This document shows positions 1 through 5,582 of a stretch of 5,582 nt of DNA, piece by piece. The position numbers were made by a program, and so were the translations under genes. Under the pieces are notes generated by a model. That model saw only the letters and a list, made by a program, of their open reading frames with translations. It did not search any database and was not told the origin of the DNA. The stretch covers positions 1 through 5,582 of the forward strand of contig JAFWAM010000181.1 of the NCBI GenBank assembly GCA_017507595.1, written 5' to 3'. This DNA is from Clostridia bacterium. Its GTDB lineage: Bacteria > Bacillota_A > Clostridia > Christensenellales > Borkfalkiaceae. The first letter of the stretch is position 1. Each line of letters opens with the position of its first letter.

Positions 1-1933
1 CCCGTAAAGCCACTTCTGTCTTGCCAAAGCCCACGTCACCCATCAAAAGCCTGTCCATGATCTTGTCACTTTCCATGTCCTTTTTGATTTCGGCAACCGA
101 TTGAGCCTGGTCCTCGGTAAGGTCAAACTCAAAGGCGTCTTCAAATTCCCTGTTAAGCTCGTTGTCAGGCGAAAAAGCAAAGCCCTTGCGCTCAGCACGG
201 TCACGGTAAAGCTTTTTAAGGTTTATGGTCATCCGTGAAATGGATTCACGGGCACGTTGCTTTATTCTGTCAAACTCTGCCCCACCGATTTTGTTTAGCT
301 GAGGCGATTTGTCGCCGCCAAGATATTTGGTAAGCCTGTCCATCTGGTCGACGGGCACGTATAAAAAATCTCCGCCGGAATATTCTATGGCGACGTAATC
401 CCTGGTACTGTCGGAGGTGGATATCCTCTCTATCCCCCTGACGATACCGATGCCGTGGGTTTCGTGAACGGCAAAATCACCGGGCTCCGGCGCCTTGAAG
501 GTGTCCTTGCGGCGCTTGATAAGCTTTTTTTCACGGACGCCCGATAAAAAGACGTCACAGGTGCCGATAAGAACAAGCTTTTCGTCGTGAAGTATAAAGC
601 CCGTATTTATAAAGGTGGGTACAAGGTAAACCCCGGCCGTGTCGTACGGCGTATCGGTCACCGTTGAAAGTATCCCGCTGTCGTAAAGTGTATCCTTAAG
701 TCTTGCCGCCCTTTCCTTTGTTCCTGTGGCGATAACCGTCCTATAGCCCCGTTTTTGCCATGTAAAAAGGTCTTTGGGGAGGTCCTCCGGCGAGGACACG
801 TAGCGCGGTGCGGGGGTGCAATTTATCCTTGCGGTTTTGTTGGGACGGAAAAATGCCGTGGTGGTATTTATGTTTTGAAAGGCAATGCCCTTTCTTTGAG
901 AGAGGCGGTCGATAACCTCTTCATAGGGGGTAAGCTGGCCCATGGTAAAGTCAAGGGCCTCCCCTGCGTCGGAAAGGCTTAAGCATCTTTCGGTGTGCTC
1001 GCGAATGATGGCCTTGAAGTTGTCCTCGATAAGCTTTGGCTCCGTATAGCAGACGGTGACTTCACCGTCGCCAAGGAGGGAGAACAGATCCCCCGTTGAG
1101 GAGGAAAGCAAGGGATATAGATACGCAAGGGATGGATCGCACAAATTGCCCGAAGACAAAAGGCCGACTATCTCGTCAACGTTTTGCCTTGCCTTTGACG
1201 TCTGACGAAGGGTCTTAAGCTTTTTAAACGACTTTGAAAGTCTGTCTATAAGCCCGTTAACCTCACTTTCTTCAATAATGAAGTCAACTGCGGGCAGGAC
1301 CTTGAAGGATCTTACCTCCTCAAGGCCGACGTGGGCGTCGGTGTCCAAAATTCTTATCCTTTCAACCTCATCACCGAAAAAGTCACAGCGGTAAGCGACC
1401 TCACCGCCCACGGGGTAAAGTTCAAAAATATCGCCGCGGAGGGCAAACTCACCGGGCTGCTCGGCAAACTCCGCCCGACGGTAGCCCATCCTCACAACCT
1501 TGGCGATAAGGCTGTCCAAGGGGTACTCGGCGGCAACGGAAAGGGTTAAAAACTCAAGCCTTTTGGGGAAAAGCTGCAGGATGGCCTCGGGCGTGGTGGT
1601 AATAAACCTTGCGCCGTTTACTATGCGGTAAATAGCGTCAATTCGGGAATAAACACTTTCCTTATTAAAAAACCTTTTATATAAAAGGACGTCGTCCTTG
1701 GCGGGGAGGAAAACTGCCTTTTCCCCTGCAAGGGCGGATATCTCCTCTGCGGCGGCCCGTGCAGATATCTGGTCTTTATAAAGACACAGCACCTTTCCGT
1801 CAAGATTTGCGGTAAGATAGTAGGATAAGGGCTGTGAAACGCCAAATGCCGCAGTGGATGCTCCACTGCGGGTATCGTTGAAAAGTTGTATTAAGGATTG
1901 ATCCTTGTTTGGCTGTATATATTTGATTAACAT
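1..1933 (-). CDS. mfd: Transcription-repair coupling factor Mfd, N-terminal 644 residues (partial, runs off the left edge)
   Basis: Mfd is the cytoplasmic ATP-driven translocase that pushes stalled RNA polymerase off DNA and recruits UvrA for nucleotide excision repair. The frame is open from an ATG at 1933 to the window edge with no stop or frameshift. Residues 1 to about 330 match the UvrB-like N-terminal region, including LRGDIFELYPVGG followed by a DFFGDEVERIR segment. About residues 480-545 form the CarD-like RNA polymerase-interaction domain (GDFAVHETHGIGIVRGIE, then FLYVPVDQMDRL). The translocase module then begins, and the Walker A motif GDVGFGKTEVA falls at about 631-641, just before the edge. 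Family members are usually near 1,150 residues, so roughly 45% lies outside. The start is forced: an in-frame TGA sits immediately before the ATG and no other start codon is near. No clear Shine-Dalgarno precedes it. It lies 76 bp after pth, a common Firmicutes order. Identification is secure. Confidence 0.97.
   Translation of the reverse strand, partial: MLIKYIQPNKDQSLIQLFNDTRSGASTAAFGVSQPLSYYLTANLDGKVLCLYKDQISARAAAEEISALAGEKAVFLPAKDDVLLYKRFFNKESVYSRIDAIYRIVNGARFITTTPEAILQLFPKRLEFLTLSVAAEYPLDSLIAKVVRMGYRRAEFAEQPGEFALRGDIFELYPVGGEVAYRCDFFGDEVERIRILDTDAHVGLEEVRSFKVLPAVDFIIEESEVNGLIDRLSKSFKKLKTLRQTSKARQNVDEIVGLLSSGNLCDPSLAYLYPLLSSSTGDLFSLLGDGEVTVCYTEPKLIEDNFKAIIREHTERCLSLSDAGEALDFTMGQLTPYEEVIDRLSQRKGIAFQNINTTTAFFRPNKTARINCTPAPRYVSSPEDLPKDLFTWQKRGYRTVIATGTKERAARLKDTLYDSGILSTVTDTPYDTAGVYLVPTFINTGFILHDEKLVLIGTCDVFLSGVREKKLIKRRKDTFKAPEPGDFAVHETHGIGIVRGIERISTSDSTRDYVAIEYSGGDFLYVPVDQMDRLTKYLGGDKSPQLNKIGGAEFDRIKQRARESISRMTINLKKLYRDRAERKGFAFSPDNELNREFEDAFEFDLTEDQAQSVAEIKKDMESDKIMDRLLMGDVGFGKTEVALR
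1849..1871 (-). repeat. Perfect 10-bp inverted repeat inside the start of mfd
   Basis: CCGCAGTGGA and its exact reverse complement TCCACTGCGG are separated by only 3 bases. In the mRNA this would be a GC-rich 10-bp stem with a GCA loop, covering the third base of codon 21 to codon 28 (residues R22 to A28). No T-tract follows on the minus strand, so it is not an ordinary intrinsic terminator. Its protein segment (RSGASTA) lies in the variable N-terminus of Mfd. Whether it is functional is unknown. Confidence 0.7.
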
Positions 1934-1950
1934 TCAGGTTGAATCAGCGC

Positions 1951-1969
1951 AAAAAACGGTCAATAACCG
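1951..1969 (-). terminator. Possible weak terminator or attenuator hairpin between pth and mfd
   Basis: Read on the minus strand, CGGTT-ATT-GACCG forms a 5-bp stem (one T·G wobble) with a 3-base loop, followed directly by six T residues. It lies in the 76-bp pth-mfd spacer. The stem is short for an efficient intrinsic terminator, so partial read-through into mfd is more likely than full termination. No convincing promoter for mfd was seen in the spacer, which argues that mfd depends on read-through from pth or on a promoter further upstream. Confidence 0.35.
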
Positions 1970-2009
1970 ACTTATACGCCGACTTTTATTATTTTGCCGC
2001 GATAAAAAA

Positions 2010-2585
2010 TCACTCCGGACGGCGATTGTATTTTTGCATGAGATCGTCAAAGGTGTGACCCTTTATAAAGTCCCTTGCGCAGGCCGCCGCCCCCGATATG
2101 GCCTTGTTAAGGCTATCATACTCGTCCTCGTTTATCTTTGACAGAACGTAATCTATAATGGGTATAAGATTGTTTTTCGGCTTGGTGCCTATCCTTACCC
2201 TGGGAAAGTCATCGGACTTTAAGTTAAGGGAGATATTCCTCATGCCGTTGTGGGTCCCCGGCGAGCCGTAAGGCCTTACCCTTAAGGCGCCGATCTCAAT
2301 ATCCAGATCGTCGTAGATGACCAGAATATCTTTATTTTCCACGGAAAAATAATTTTTAACAAGACGGACGCATTCGCCGCTTAAGTTCATATAGGTCGTG
2401 GGCTTGACGATAATTACCTTTTCGCCGTCCACCACGCCCTGGGCAAGATAGCACCTTAAAGCCGACTTGGAGCGGTATTCAAACCCCAAGCCCTCACAAA
2501 GGACGTCAGCTGCCATAAAGCCAAGGTTATGGTAGGTATTAAGATACTTCTTTTCAGGGTTCCCGAGCCCGATAATAACTTTCAT
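2010..2585 (-). CDS. pth: Peptidyl-tRNA hydrolase
   Basis: Pth cleaves the ester bond of peptidyl-tRNAs released early from ribosomes, freeing the tRNA for reuse in the cytoplasm. From the ATG at 2585 the protein is 191 residues, the usual length. Family hallmarks are in place: GLGNP with N9, TYHNLGF with catalytic H19, PTTYMNLSG with M66 and N67, YDDLDIE with D92, and GTHNGM with N113. Each lies one residue before its E. coli equivalent (N10, H20, M67, N68, D93, N114). The second glycine of the usual GGHNG is threonine here, and the usual GLGNPG reads GLGNPE; neither removes a catalytic residue. A TTG at 2597 in the same frame would add MPTN, but the family normally starts at MKVIIGLGNP, so the ATG is preferred. 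Neither start has a well-spaced Shine-Dalgarno; a GGGGTAGG run lies 15 bases before the ATG inside a hairpin. It sits 42 bp after prs, likely in the same operon. Confidence 0.97.
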   Translation of the reverse strand: MKVIIGLGNPEKKYLNTYHNLGFMAADVLCEGLGFEYRSKSALRCYLAQGVVDGEKVIIVKPTTYMNLSGECVRLVKNYFSVENKDILVIYDDLDIEIGALRVRPYGSPGTHNGMRNISLNLKSDDFPRVRIGTKPKNNLIPIIDYVLSKINEDEYDSLNKAISGAAACARDFIKGHTFDDLMQKYNRRPE

Positions 2586-2589
2586 ATTC

Positions 2590-2621
2590 GTAGGCAAAAG
2601 CCTACCCCGAAAGGGATAGGC
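2590..2621 (-). promoter_or_regulatory. Overlapping alternative hairpins in the prs-pth spacer (attenuator-like)
   Basis: On the minus strand, GCCTATCCC (2621-2613), a TTTC loop and GGGGTAGGC (2608-2600) form a 9-bp stem with one T·G wobble, followed by only four T residues: a weak terminator-like element after prs. Its 3' arm can instead pair in GTAGGC-TTTT-GCCTAC (2605-2590), a perfect 6-bp stem. The two hairpins share 2600-2605 and exclude each other. The wobble pairs only in minus-strand RNA and would be an A·C mismatch in plus-strand RNA, which suggests the minus-strand transcript is the relevant one. The first hairpin buries the only purine-rich run ahead of pth. The second leaves three G residues at its base and ends four bases before the pth ATG. 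A regulatory role is inference. Confidence 0.45.
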
Positions 2622-2627
2622 GGTGAT

Positions 2628-3578
2628 TTAGTCTTGATAAATATCGGCCATCCTCTTGTCGAGGTAGATAAAGCTAATGGCCTTTGCTAAGGTAGGCGCA
2701 ATGGATAAGACCTTTATCTTGTCAATGCGCTTTTCTTCGGGAAGATCAATGGTGTCAAGAACGACCACCTCGTCAATATAGGAGTTTTTGATCCTTTCAA
2801 TGGCGGGGCCGCTTAACACGGGGTGGGTGCAGCAGGCATAAATCTTTTTAACGCCTGCATTGTGAAGGGCTTCAGCGCCGAAGCAGATGGTGCCTGCCGT
2901 GTCGATCATATCGTCCACAAGGATACACGTTTTGCCCTTGACGTCACCGATGATGTTCATAACCTCAACCTGGTTTGCCTTCGGACGGCGCTTATCTATG
3001 ATTGCCATGGGGCAATTAATTTTAGCGGCGACGTTTCTTGCCCTGCCAACGGAGCCGATGTCGGGGGAAACGACCACTAAATTATCGTCGTGAAGATTTT
3101 TAAAATAATCGCAGAGTAAGGGGTTGCCAACAAGGTGATCAACGGGAATGTCAAAAAAGCCTTGGATCTGCGGCGCGTGGAGATCTACCGCCAATATCCT
3201 GTCAGCACCTGCCGACGTAATGATGTCAGCAACAAGCTTTGCTGTGATAGGATCGCGTGGCTTTGCCTTTCTGTCCTGACGGGCATAGCCAAAATAAGGC
3301 ATAACGGCTGTGATACGACCGGCGGATGCACGGCGTGCGGCGTCGATCATAACTAAAAGCTCCATAAGGTTTTCATTTACGGGCGCAGAGGTTGACTGAA
3401 TGATAAATACGTCCCTGCCGCGGATACTTTCGTTGATGTGAACGCTTGTTTCACCGTCGGAAAAGTGCCCTACCTCAATACCGCTTAAGGGTATTCCTAA
3501 GTTCTTTGCAATGGCCTCCGCTAAGGGTTTGTTGGAATTCCCCGCAAAAAGCCTTAACTCGGTATCATGTGTGATCAT
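2628..3578 (-). CDS. prs: Ribose-phosphate pyrophosphokinase (PRPP synthetase, class I)
   Basis: The enzyme transfers pyrophosphate from ATP to ribose 5-phosphate, giving PRPP for purine, pyrimidine, NAD, histidine and tryptophan synthesis. At 316 residues it matches the usual bacterial class I length. Visible signatures are [16 protein letters not shown] (39-54), the nucleotide-binding [11 protein letters not shown] (94-104), the PRPP synthetase signature [14 protein letters not shown] (132-145) with catalytic H134, [11 protein letters not shown] (171-181), the flexible catalytic loop around DKRRPKANQ (195-203, including K196 and R198), and the ribose-phosphate loop [10 protein letters not shown] (221-230). 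The C-terminal [13 protein letters not shown] segment is typical of Firmicutes and other class I enzymes. The start is supported by AAAGGAGA five bases upstream (3590-3583). It has its own promoter and follows a terminator, so it is the first gene of a unit that continues into pth and probably mfd. Confidence 0.98.
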   Translation of the reverse strand: MITHDTELRLFAGNSNKPLAEAIAKNLGIPLSGIEVGHFSDGETSVHINESIRGRDVFIIQSTSAPVNENLMELLVMIDAARRASAGRITAVMPYFGYARQDRKAKPRDPITAKLVADIITSAGADRILAVDLHAPQIQGFFDIPVDHLVGNPLLCDYFKNLHDDNLVVVSPDIGSVGRARNVAAKINCPMAIIDKRRPKANQVEVMNIIGDVKGKTCILVDDMIDTAGTICFGAEALHNAGVKKIYACCTHPVLSGPAIERIKNSYIDEVVVLDTIDLPEEKRIDKIKVLSIAPTLAKAISFIYLDKRMADIYQD

Positions 3579-3582
3579 AACG

Positions 3583-3590
3583 TCTCCTTT
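3583..3590 (-). promoter_or_regulatory. Strong ribosome binding site of prs
   Basis: AAAGGAGA on the minus strand places its GGAG core five bases before the ATG at 3578. It is the best Shine-Dalgarno in the window and fixes the prs start. Confidence 0.85.
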
Positions 3591-3592
3591 TT

Positions 3593-3611
3593 CATCAGCG
3601 CTTTTCTGATG
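3593..3611 (-). promoter_or_regulatory. 5'-terminal hairpin in the prs leader
   Basis: CATCAG and CTGATG form a perfect 6-bp stem around a 7-base loop. From the -10 box at 3617-3622 transcription should begin near 3610, so this stem would lie at or next to the 5' end of the mRNA, just ahead of the Shine-Dalgarno. Such 5' stems can protect a message from decay; that role is inferred from position only. No purine riboswitch or other known leader was recognised. Confidence 0.4.
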
Positions 3612-3616
3612 TTTAT

Positions 3617-3645
3617 ATCATAGTAAATATAATCGTTTTAGTCAA
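3617..3645 (-). promoter_or_regulatory. Sigma-A (sigma-70 type) promoter for prs
   Basis: On the minus strand, TTGACT (3645-3640) and TATGAT (3622-3617) are separated by exactly 17 bases of AT-rich sequence; each box differs from consensus at one position. The expected transcription start is near 3610, giving a leader of about 30 bases. It lies between the terminator that closes the upstream unit and the prs ribosome binding site. No clear operator palindrome was seen beside it. Confidence 0.85.
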
Positions 3646-3675
3646 CCCAATCAACGCCGTTTTTCAACATTGGTC

Positions 3676-3730
3676 AAAAAATCAGGCTGTTTTTTATTTC
3701 TCTTAAGAGAATAAAAACCCTGCGTTTTTT
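3676..3730 (-). terminator. Terminator after tadA, symmetrical and possibly bidirectional
   Basis: The core is the 14-base palindrome TTCTCTTAAGAGAA extended by T-rich and A-rich flanks into a long AT stem, closed on the outside by CAGG (minus strand, 3722-3719) pairing with CCTG (3686-3683). A T6 tract follows on the minus strand (3681-3676), and on the plus strand CG then T6 follows the same stem (3725-3730). It begins directly after the tadA stop and lies upstream of the prs promoter, so it separates the two transcription units. The stem is AU-rich with small bulges, so its strength is uncertain. No plus-strand gene is present here to need the other direction. Confidence 0.65.
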
Positions 3731-4191
3731 CAGCTGGTGTGCCCCTCTTGCCGCTTTTTGCGGAAAAATTCCGTGATAAGCAAAGCACAGTCTTCGTCTA
3801 AAACCCCACCCTCAAAATCGGTGGTCCAATTAAGTGCGCCCTTATCAAGAAGCTGAAATCTGCTTTCAACGGCACCGCCCTTAGGCTCTCTCGCGCCAAA
3901 GTAGACCTTTTTTATGCGGGCGTTTAAAATTGCGCCGGCACACATGATGCAGGGCTCCAGCGTGACGTAAAGCTCACACCCGTCAAGGCGCCAATCGCCC
4001 AGCTTTTTGCAGGCCTTTTCAATGGCAAGTATCTCTGCGTGGGCGGTTGCCTTCTTTTTATTTTCCCTTAAGTTATGGGCACGGGCAATGACCGCGCCGT
4101 CTTTGACGATAACGCAGCCGATGGGGACCTCGTCCTTTTTTAATGCTTTAAAGGCCTCTAAAAGGGCCTTTTTCATAAAAATTTCTTTCAT
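3730..4191 (-). CDS. tadA: tRNA-specific adenosine deaminase TadA
   Basis: TadA hydrolytically deaminates wobble adenosine 34 of tRNA-Arg(ACG) to inosine, allowing one tRNA to read several arginine codons. The 153-residue protein has the CMP/dCMP-deaminase fold signatures: EVPIGCVIVKDG (21-32), the zinc ligand and proton-shuttling glutamate in HAE (H51, E53), and PCIMC with zinc ligands C81 and C84 (80-84). LYVTLEPCIMCAGAI and the following NARIKKVYFGA are characteristic of TadA rather than of cytidine deaminases, as is the C-terminal FFRKKR helix. The start is chosen because its ATG overlaps the rlmH TGA (ATGA) and the resulting N-terminus MKEIFMKKALLEA matches the family. There is no separate Shine-Dalgarno, so translation is probably coupled to rlmH. 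A second in-frame ATG (M6) is a less likely start. Confidence 0.96.
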   Translation of the reverse strand: MKEIFMKKALLEAFKALKKDEVPIGCVIVKDGAVIARAHNLRENKKKATAHAEILAIEKACKKLGDWRLDGCELYVTLEPCIMCAGAILNARIKKVYFGAREPKGGAVESRFQLLDKGALNWTTDFEGGVLDEDCALLITEFFRKKRQEGHTS

Positions 4192-4661
4192 TTGTGGTAG
4201 GATGAATTGTTAATAATGGAAAAAGCCCTGTAAAGCTGCTCGCAAAACATGAGCCTGAACATGGTGTGGGGAAAGGTCATCGGGGAAAATGAAAGCTTTT
4301 TTGCCGCCACGTCCTTTACCCTTTTATCTATCCCGTAGGAGCCGCCTATGACGAAGGTAAGCTCCTCACCGCTGTCCACGGCAGACTTGATTAGGGCGGC
4401 AAAGCCCTCACTGGTGATTTTTTCACCCTCGATGCACATTGCAACGGTCTTACCCTTAAGTTTTTTTAAAATATTTTCGCCCTCAAGGGCCATAATCTTC
4501 TGACGCTCGTCCAAGGTGGTGCCGGGGAGAAGGTTTTCCTCCTTTATCTCCGTAAGGGTTACCTCCGCAAAGCGGGAAAGCCTTTTTAAATATTCGTCGA
4601 TCCCCTTCTTAAAGTAATCCTCCTTGACCTTGCCGACGGCAATAAGGTTGATCTTGATCAT
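4188..4661 (-). CDS. rlmH: 23S rRNA (pseudouridine-1915-N3) methyltransferase RlmH
   Basis: RlmH uses S-adenosylmethionine to methylate N3 of pseudouridine 1915 in helix 69 of 23S rRNA, acting on assembled 70S ribosomes. The protein is 157 residues from the ATG at 4661, close to the 155-159 seen in E. coli and S. aureus. The SPOUT-fold features are present: MIKINLIAVGKVKEDYF at the N-terminus, the SAM-binding FVIGGSYGID (103-112), and the knot region FPHTMFRLMFCEQLYRAF (130-147), ending in the conserved YHK (155-157). The open frame extends upstream to 4736, but that would overlap the preceding gene and the extra residues do not match the family. AAGAGG four bases before the ATG supports the shorter start. 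Its stop overlaps the tadA start. This is the family of S. aureus orfX, the SCC insertion site, but no insertion is seen here. Confidence 0.97.
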   Translation of the reverse strand: MIKINLIAVGKVKEDYFKKGIDEYLKRLSRFAEVTLTEIKEENLLPGTTLDERQKIMALEGENILKKLKGKTVAMCIEGEKITSEGFAALIKSAVDSGEELTFVIGGSYGIDKRVKDVAAKKLSFSPMTFPHTMFRLMFCEQLYRAFSIINNSSYHK

Positions 4662-4696
4662 AAATCCTCTTATACTAACATGATTTTTGTAAAGCT

Positions 4697-5581
4697 TTAG
4701 GCCACCAGGTTGGCGATCCAGATAACAAGACAGCAAAGAAAGCCAGGCCCTATGGCCACGAAAAATTCAATGCGGTCGGTTTTGGTATGAGCGAGCCTTT
4801 CCTCACCTTTTGTTCCCCTTTTAAAAAGCAAGATCAGGGCGGCACCAAGGGCAACGAGACCCAAAAGGGTGGCCGCTATCTGAAGGGGGCCGGTCAAGGA
4901 AAACTGAGGGTAAAAATAGTACCAGCACACAACCAGAAGGTTGTTTAAAAAATGTAAGATTACCGTCGGGACGAGTGAATCAAGCTTAATTGCAATGACG
5001 GCGTAAAGGATGCCGACGATAAACTGATACACGGTCTGGTTGGGCGACATATGATAAAGGGAAAATGCCGCCGCCGAAATAACAGCGCACCAAATTTGAC
5101 CAAGGGATTTTGTGGCGCGGATCAAAACGCCTCGGAATAAAAACTCCTCGGAAAGTGCCGGGACGATACAAATAACCACGACGGACAAAATCACGTTGAG
5201 GGGCGTTTTTGGAGCCATTGCGGGCACGTCGGCAACGTAGCCAAAGCCTTCCAAAAAACTTAAAAACCATTGATTAACGCCCGATAATCCGAAGTACGTA
5301 CCCAATAAAACAAGACCAACGATAATAAACGTCATCTTATCCGTTTTAAGGGGTGCGACCTCTCTTATGGGATATCCGCCGCGGCGCACCGCTATAAAGC
5401 CACCGAAAAAAACTGAAGCGCTCATCAATAGATAGCTTATAAAAACGTAAGCCGCCGTGGCCTTGAAATCAAAGTGGTTTGAAAGGGCCTTGGTCACCAT
5501 GGAAAATATGAGTGAGACAACCAACACCAGAACAGTACAGAAGGTAAAGCCTTCCGAAAGCATAAGGTGATTTTTGGCATC
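4697..5581 (-). CDS. CPBP-family intramembrane glutamic protease-like protein (5' end probably outside the window)
   Basis: This is a multi-pass membrane protein of the CPBP/Abi (CAAX protease and bacteriocin-processing) family. Numbering from the ATG at 5563 (288 residues), the three family motifs are intact: EEFLFRG (E139, E140, R144), FSLYH (F167 to H171) and HFLNN (H204, N208). About eight hydrophobic segments are visible, near 8-25, 36-56, 76-94, 122-137, 157-175, 180-218, 228-247 and 268-287. The frame stays open upstream of the ATG to the window edge (DAKNHL) and no Shine-Dalgarno precedes that ATG, so the true start is likely further upstream. Members include intramembrane peptidases and bacteriocin self-immunity proteins; many are uncharacterised, and the substrate here cannot be told. 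It ends 35 bp before rlmH on the same strand, so co-transcription is likely, but no link in function follows. Confidence 0.88.
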   Translation of the reverse strand, partial: DAKNHLMLSEGFTFCTVLVLVVSLIFSMVTKALSNHFDFKATAAYVFISYLLMSASVFFGGFIAVRRGGYPIREVAPLKTDKMTFIIVGLVLLGTYFGLSGVNQWFLSFLEGFGYVADVPAMAPKTPLNVILSVVVICIVPALSEEFLFRGVLIRATKSLGQIWCAVISAAAFSLYHMSPNQTVYQFIVGILYAVIAIKLDSLVPTVILHFLNNLLVVCWYYFYPQFSLTGPLQIAATLLGLVALGAALILLFKRGTKGEERLAHTKTDRIEFFVAIGPGFLCCLVIWIANLVA

Positions 5582-5582
5582 C

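Noticed and set aside
755..1549. Plus-strand open frames of 72-75 codons within 755-982 and 1331-1549
   Set aside because: They lie antisense to mfd, whose minus-strand translation gives a continuous recognisable Mfd. The antisense peptides resemble no known family and have no supporting start signals.
1621..1866. Minus-strand 81-codon frame inside mfd
   Set aside because: It is out of frame with mfd and its composition is that of a shifted reading of the same gene.
1905..2141. Plus-strand 78-codon frame across the pth-mfd spacer
   Set aside because: It is antisense to the end of pth and the start of mfd, with no recognisable domain. The AT-rich spacer simply lacks stops in that frame.
2586..2597. 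TTG start for pth at 2597
   Set aside because: It would add four residues not typical of Pth, lies in the loop and stem of a hairpin, and is only three bases from the GG of the possible Shine-Dalgarno.
2823..3356. Several plus-strand open frames opposite prs
   Set aside because: They are fully contained antisense to the secure prs gene; the sequences are low in family-like character and have no promoter or ribosome binding site.
3579..3729. Purine riboswitch or PurR box ahead of prs
   Set aside because: The expected leader is only about 30 bases and no conserved aptamer or PurBox pattern could be seen.
4662..4736. Extended N-terminus of rlmH starting at 4736
   Set aside because: The extension overlaps the end of the CPBP gene, does not match RlmH, and the ATG at 4661 has its own AAGAGG site and the family N-terminus.
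4986..5270. Minus-strand 94-codon arginine-rich frame inside the CPBP gene
   Set aside because: It is a shifted reading of the CPBP gene, whose own frame carries all three family motifs.

Overview
All genes in this window lie on the minus strand, so transcription runs from position 5582 toward position 1. The gene content is conserved housekeeping: a membrane CPBP-family protein, rlmH, tadA, prs, pth and the first 644 codons of mfd. The contiguous prs-pth-mfd order, the class I Prs sequence, RlmH with a C-terminal YHK, and AAGGAG-type Shine-Dalgarno sites point to a Bacillota (Firmicutes) chromosome, most likely a clostridial lineage of intermediate GC. The species cannot be named from this window. 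I see no mobile element, CRISPR array, tRNA or rRNA.

Layout in transcription order. (1) Positions 5581-4697 hold a CPBP intramembrane protease-like protein whose frame is still open at the window edge. It is followed after 35 bp by rlmH (4661-4188), whose stop overlaps the tadA start (4191-3730) in an ATGA arrangement. These three look like one transcription unit. It ends at a long hairpin with T-tracts on both sides (about 3676-3730). (2) The 151-bp gap 3579-3729 holds that terminator, a near-consensus sigma-A promoter (TTGACT, 17 bp, TATGAT), a small hairpin at the expected 5' end of the message, and a strong ribosome binding site. (3) prs (3578-2628), pth (2585-2010) and mfd (1933 to the left edge) follow. 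Two mutually exclusive hairpins occupy the prs-pth spacer, and a short hairpin followed by T6 lies in the pth-mfd spacer.

Functional theme: RNA and translation upkeep (23S rRNA pseudouridine methylation, tRNA wobble inosine, recycling of peptidyl-tRNA), nucleotide precursor supply (PRPP), and transcription-coupled DNA repair. No gene looks broken, and I translated mfd codon by codon across the window without finding a stop or frameshift. I found no convincing new biological system. The points most worth a second look are the RNA structures around pth and early in mfd.
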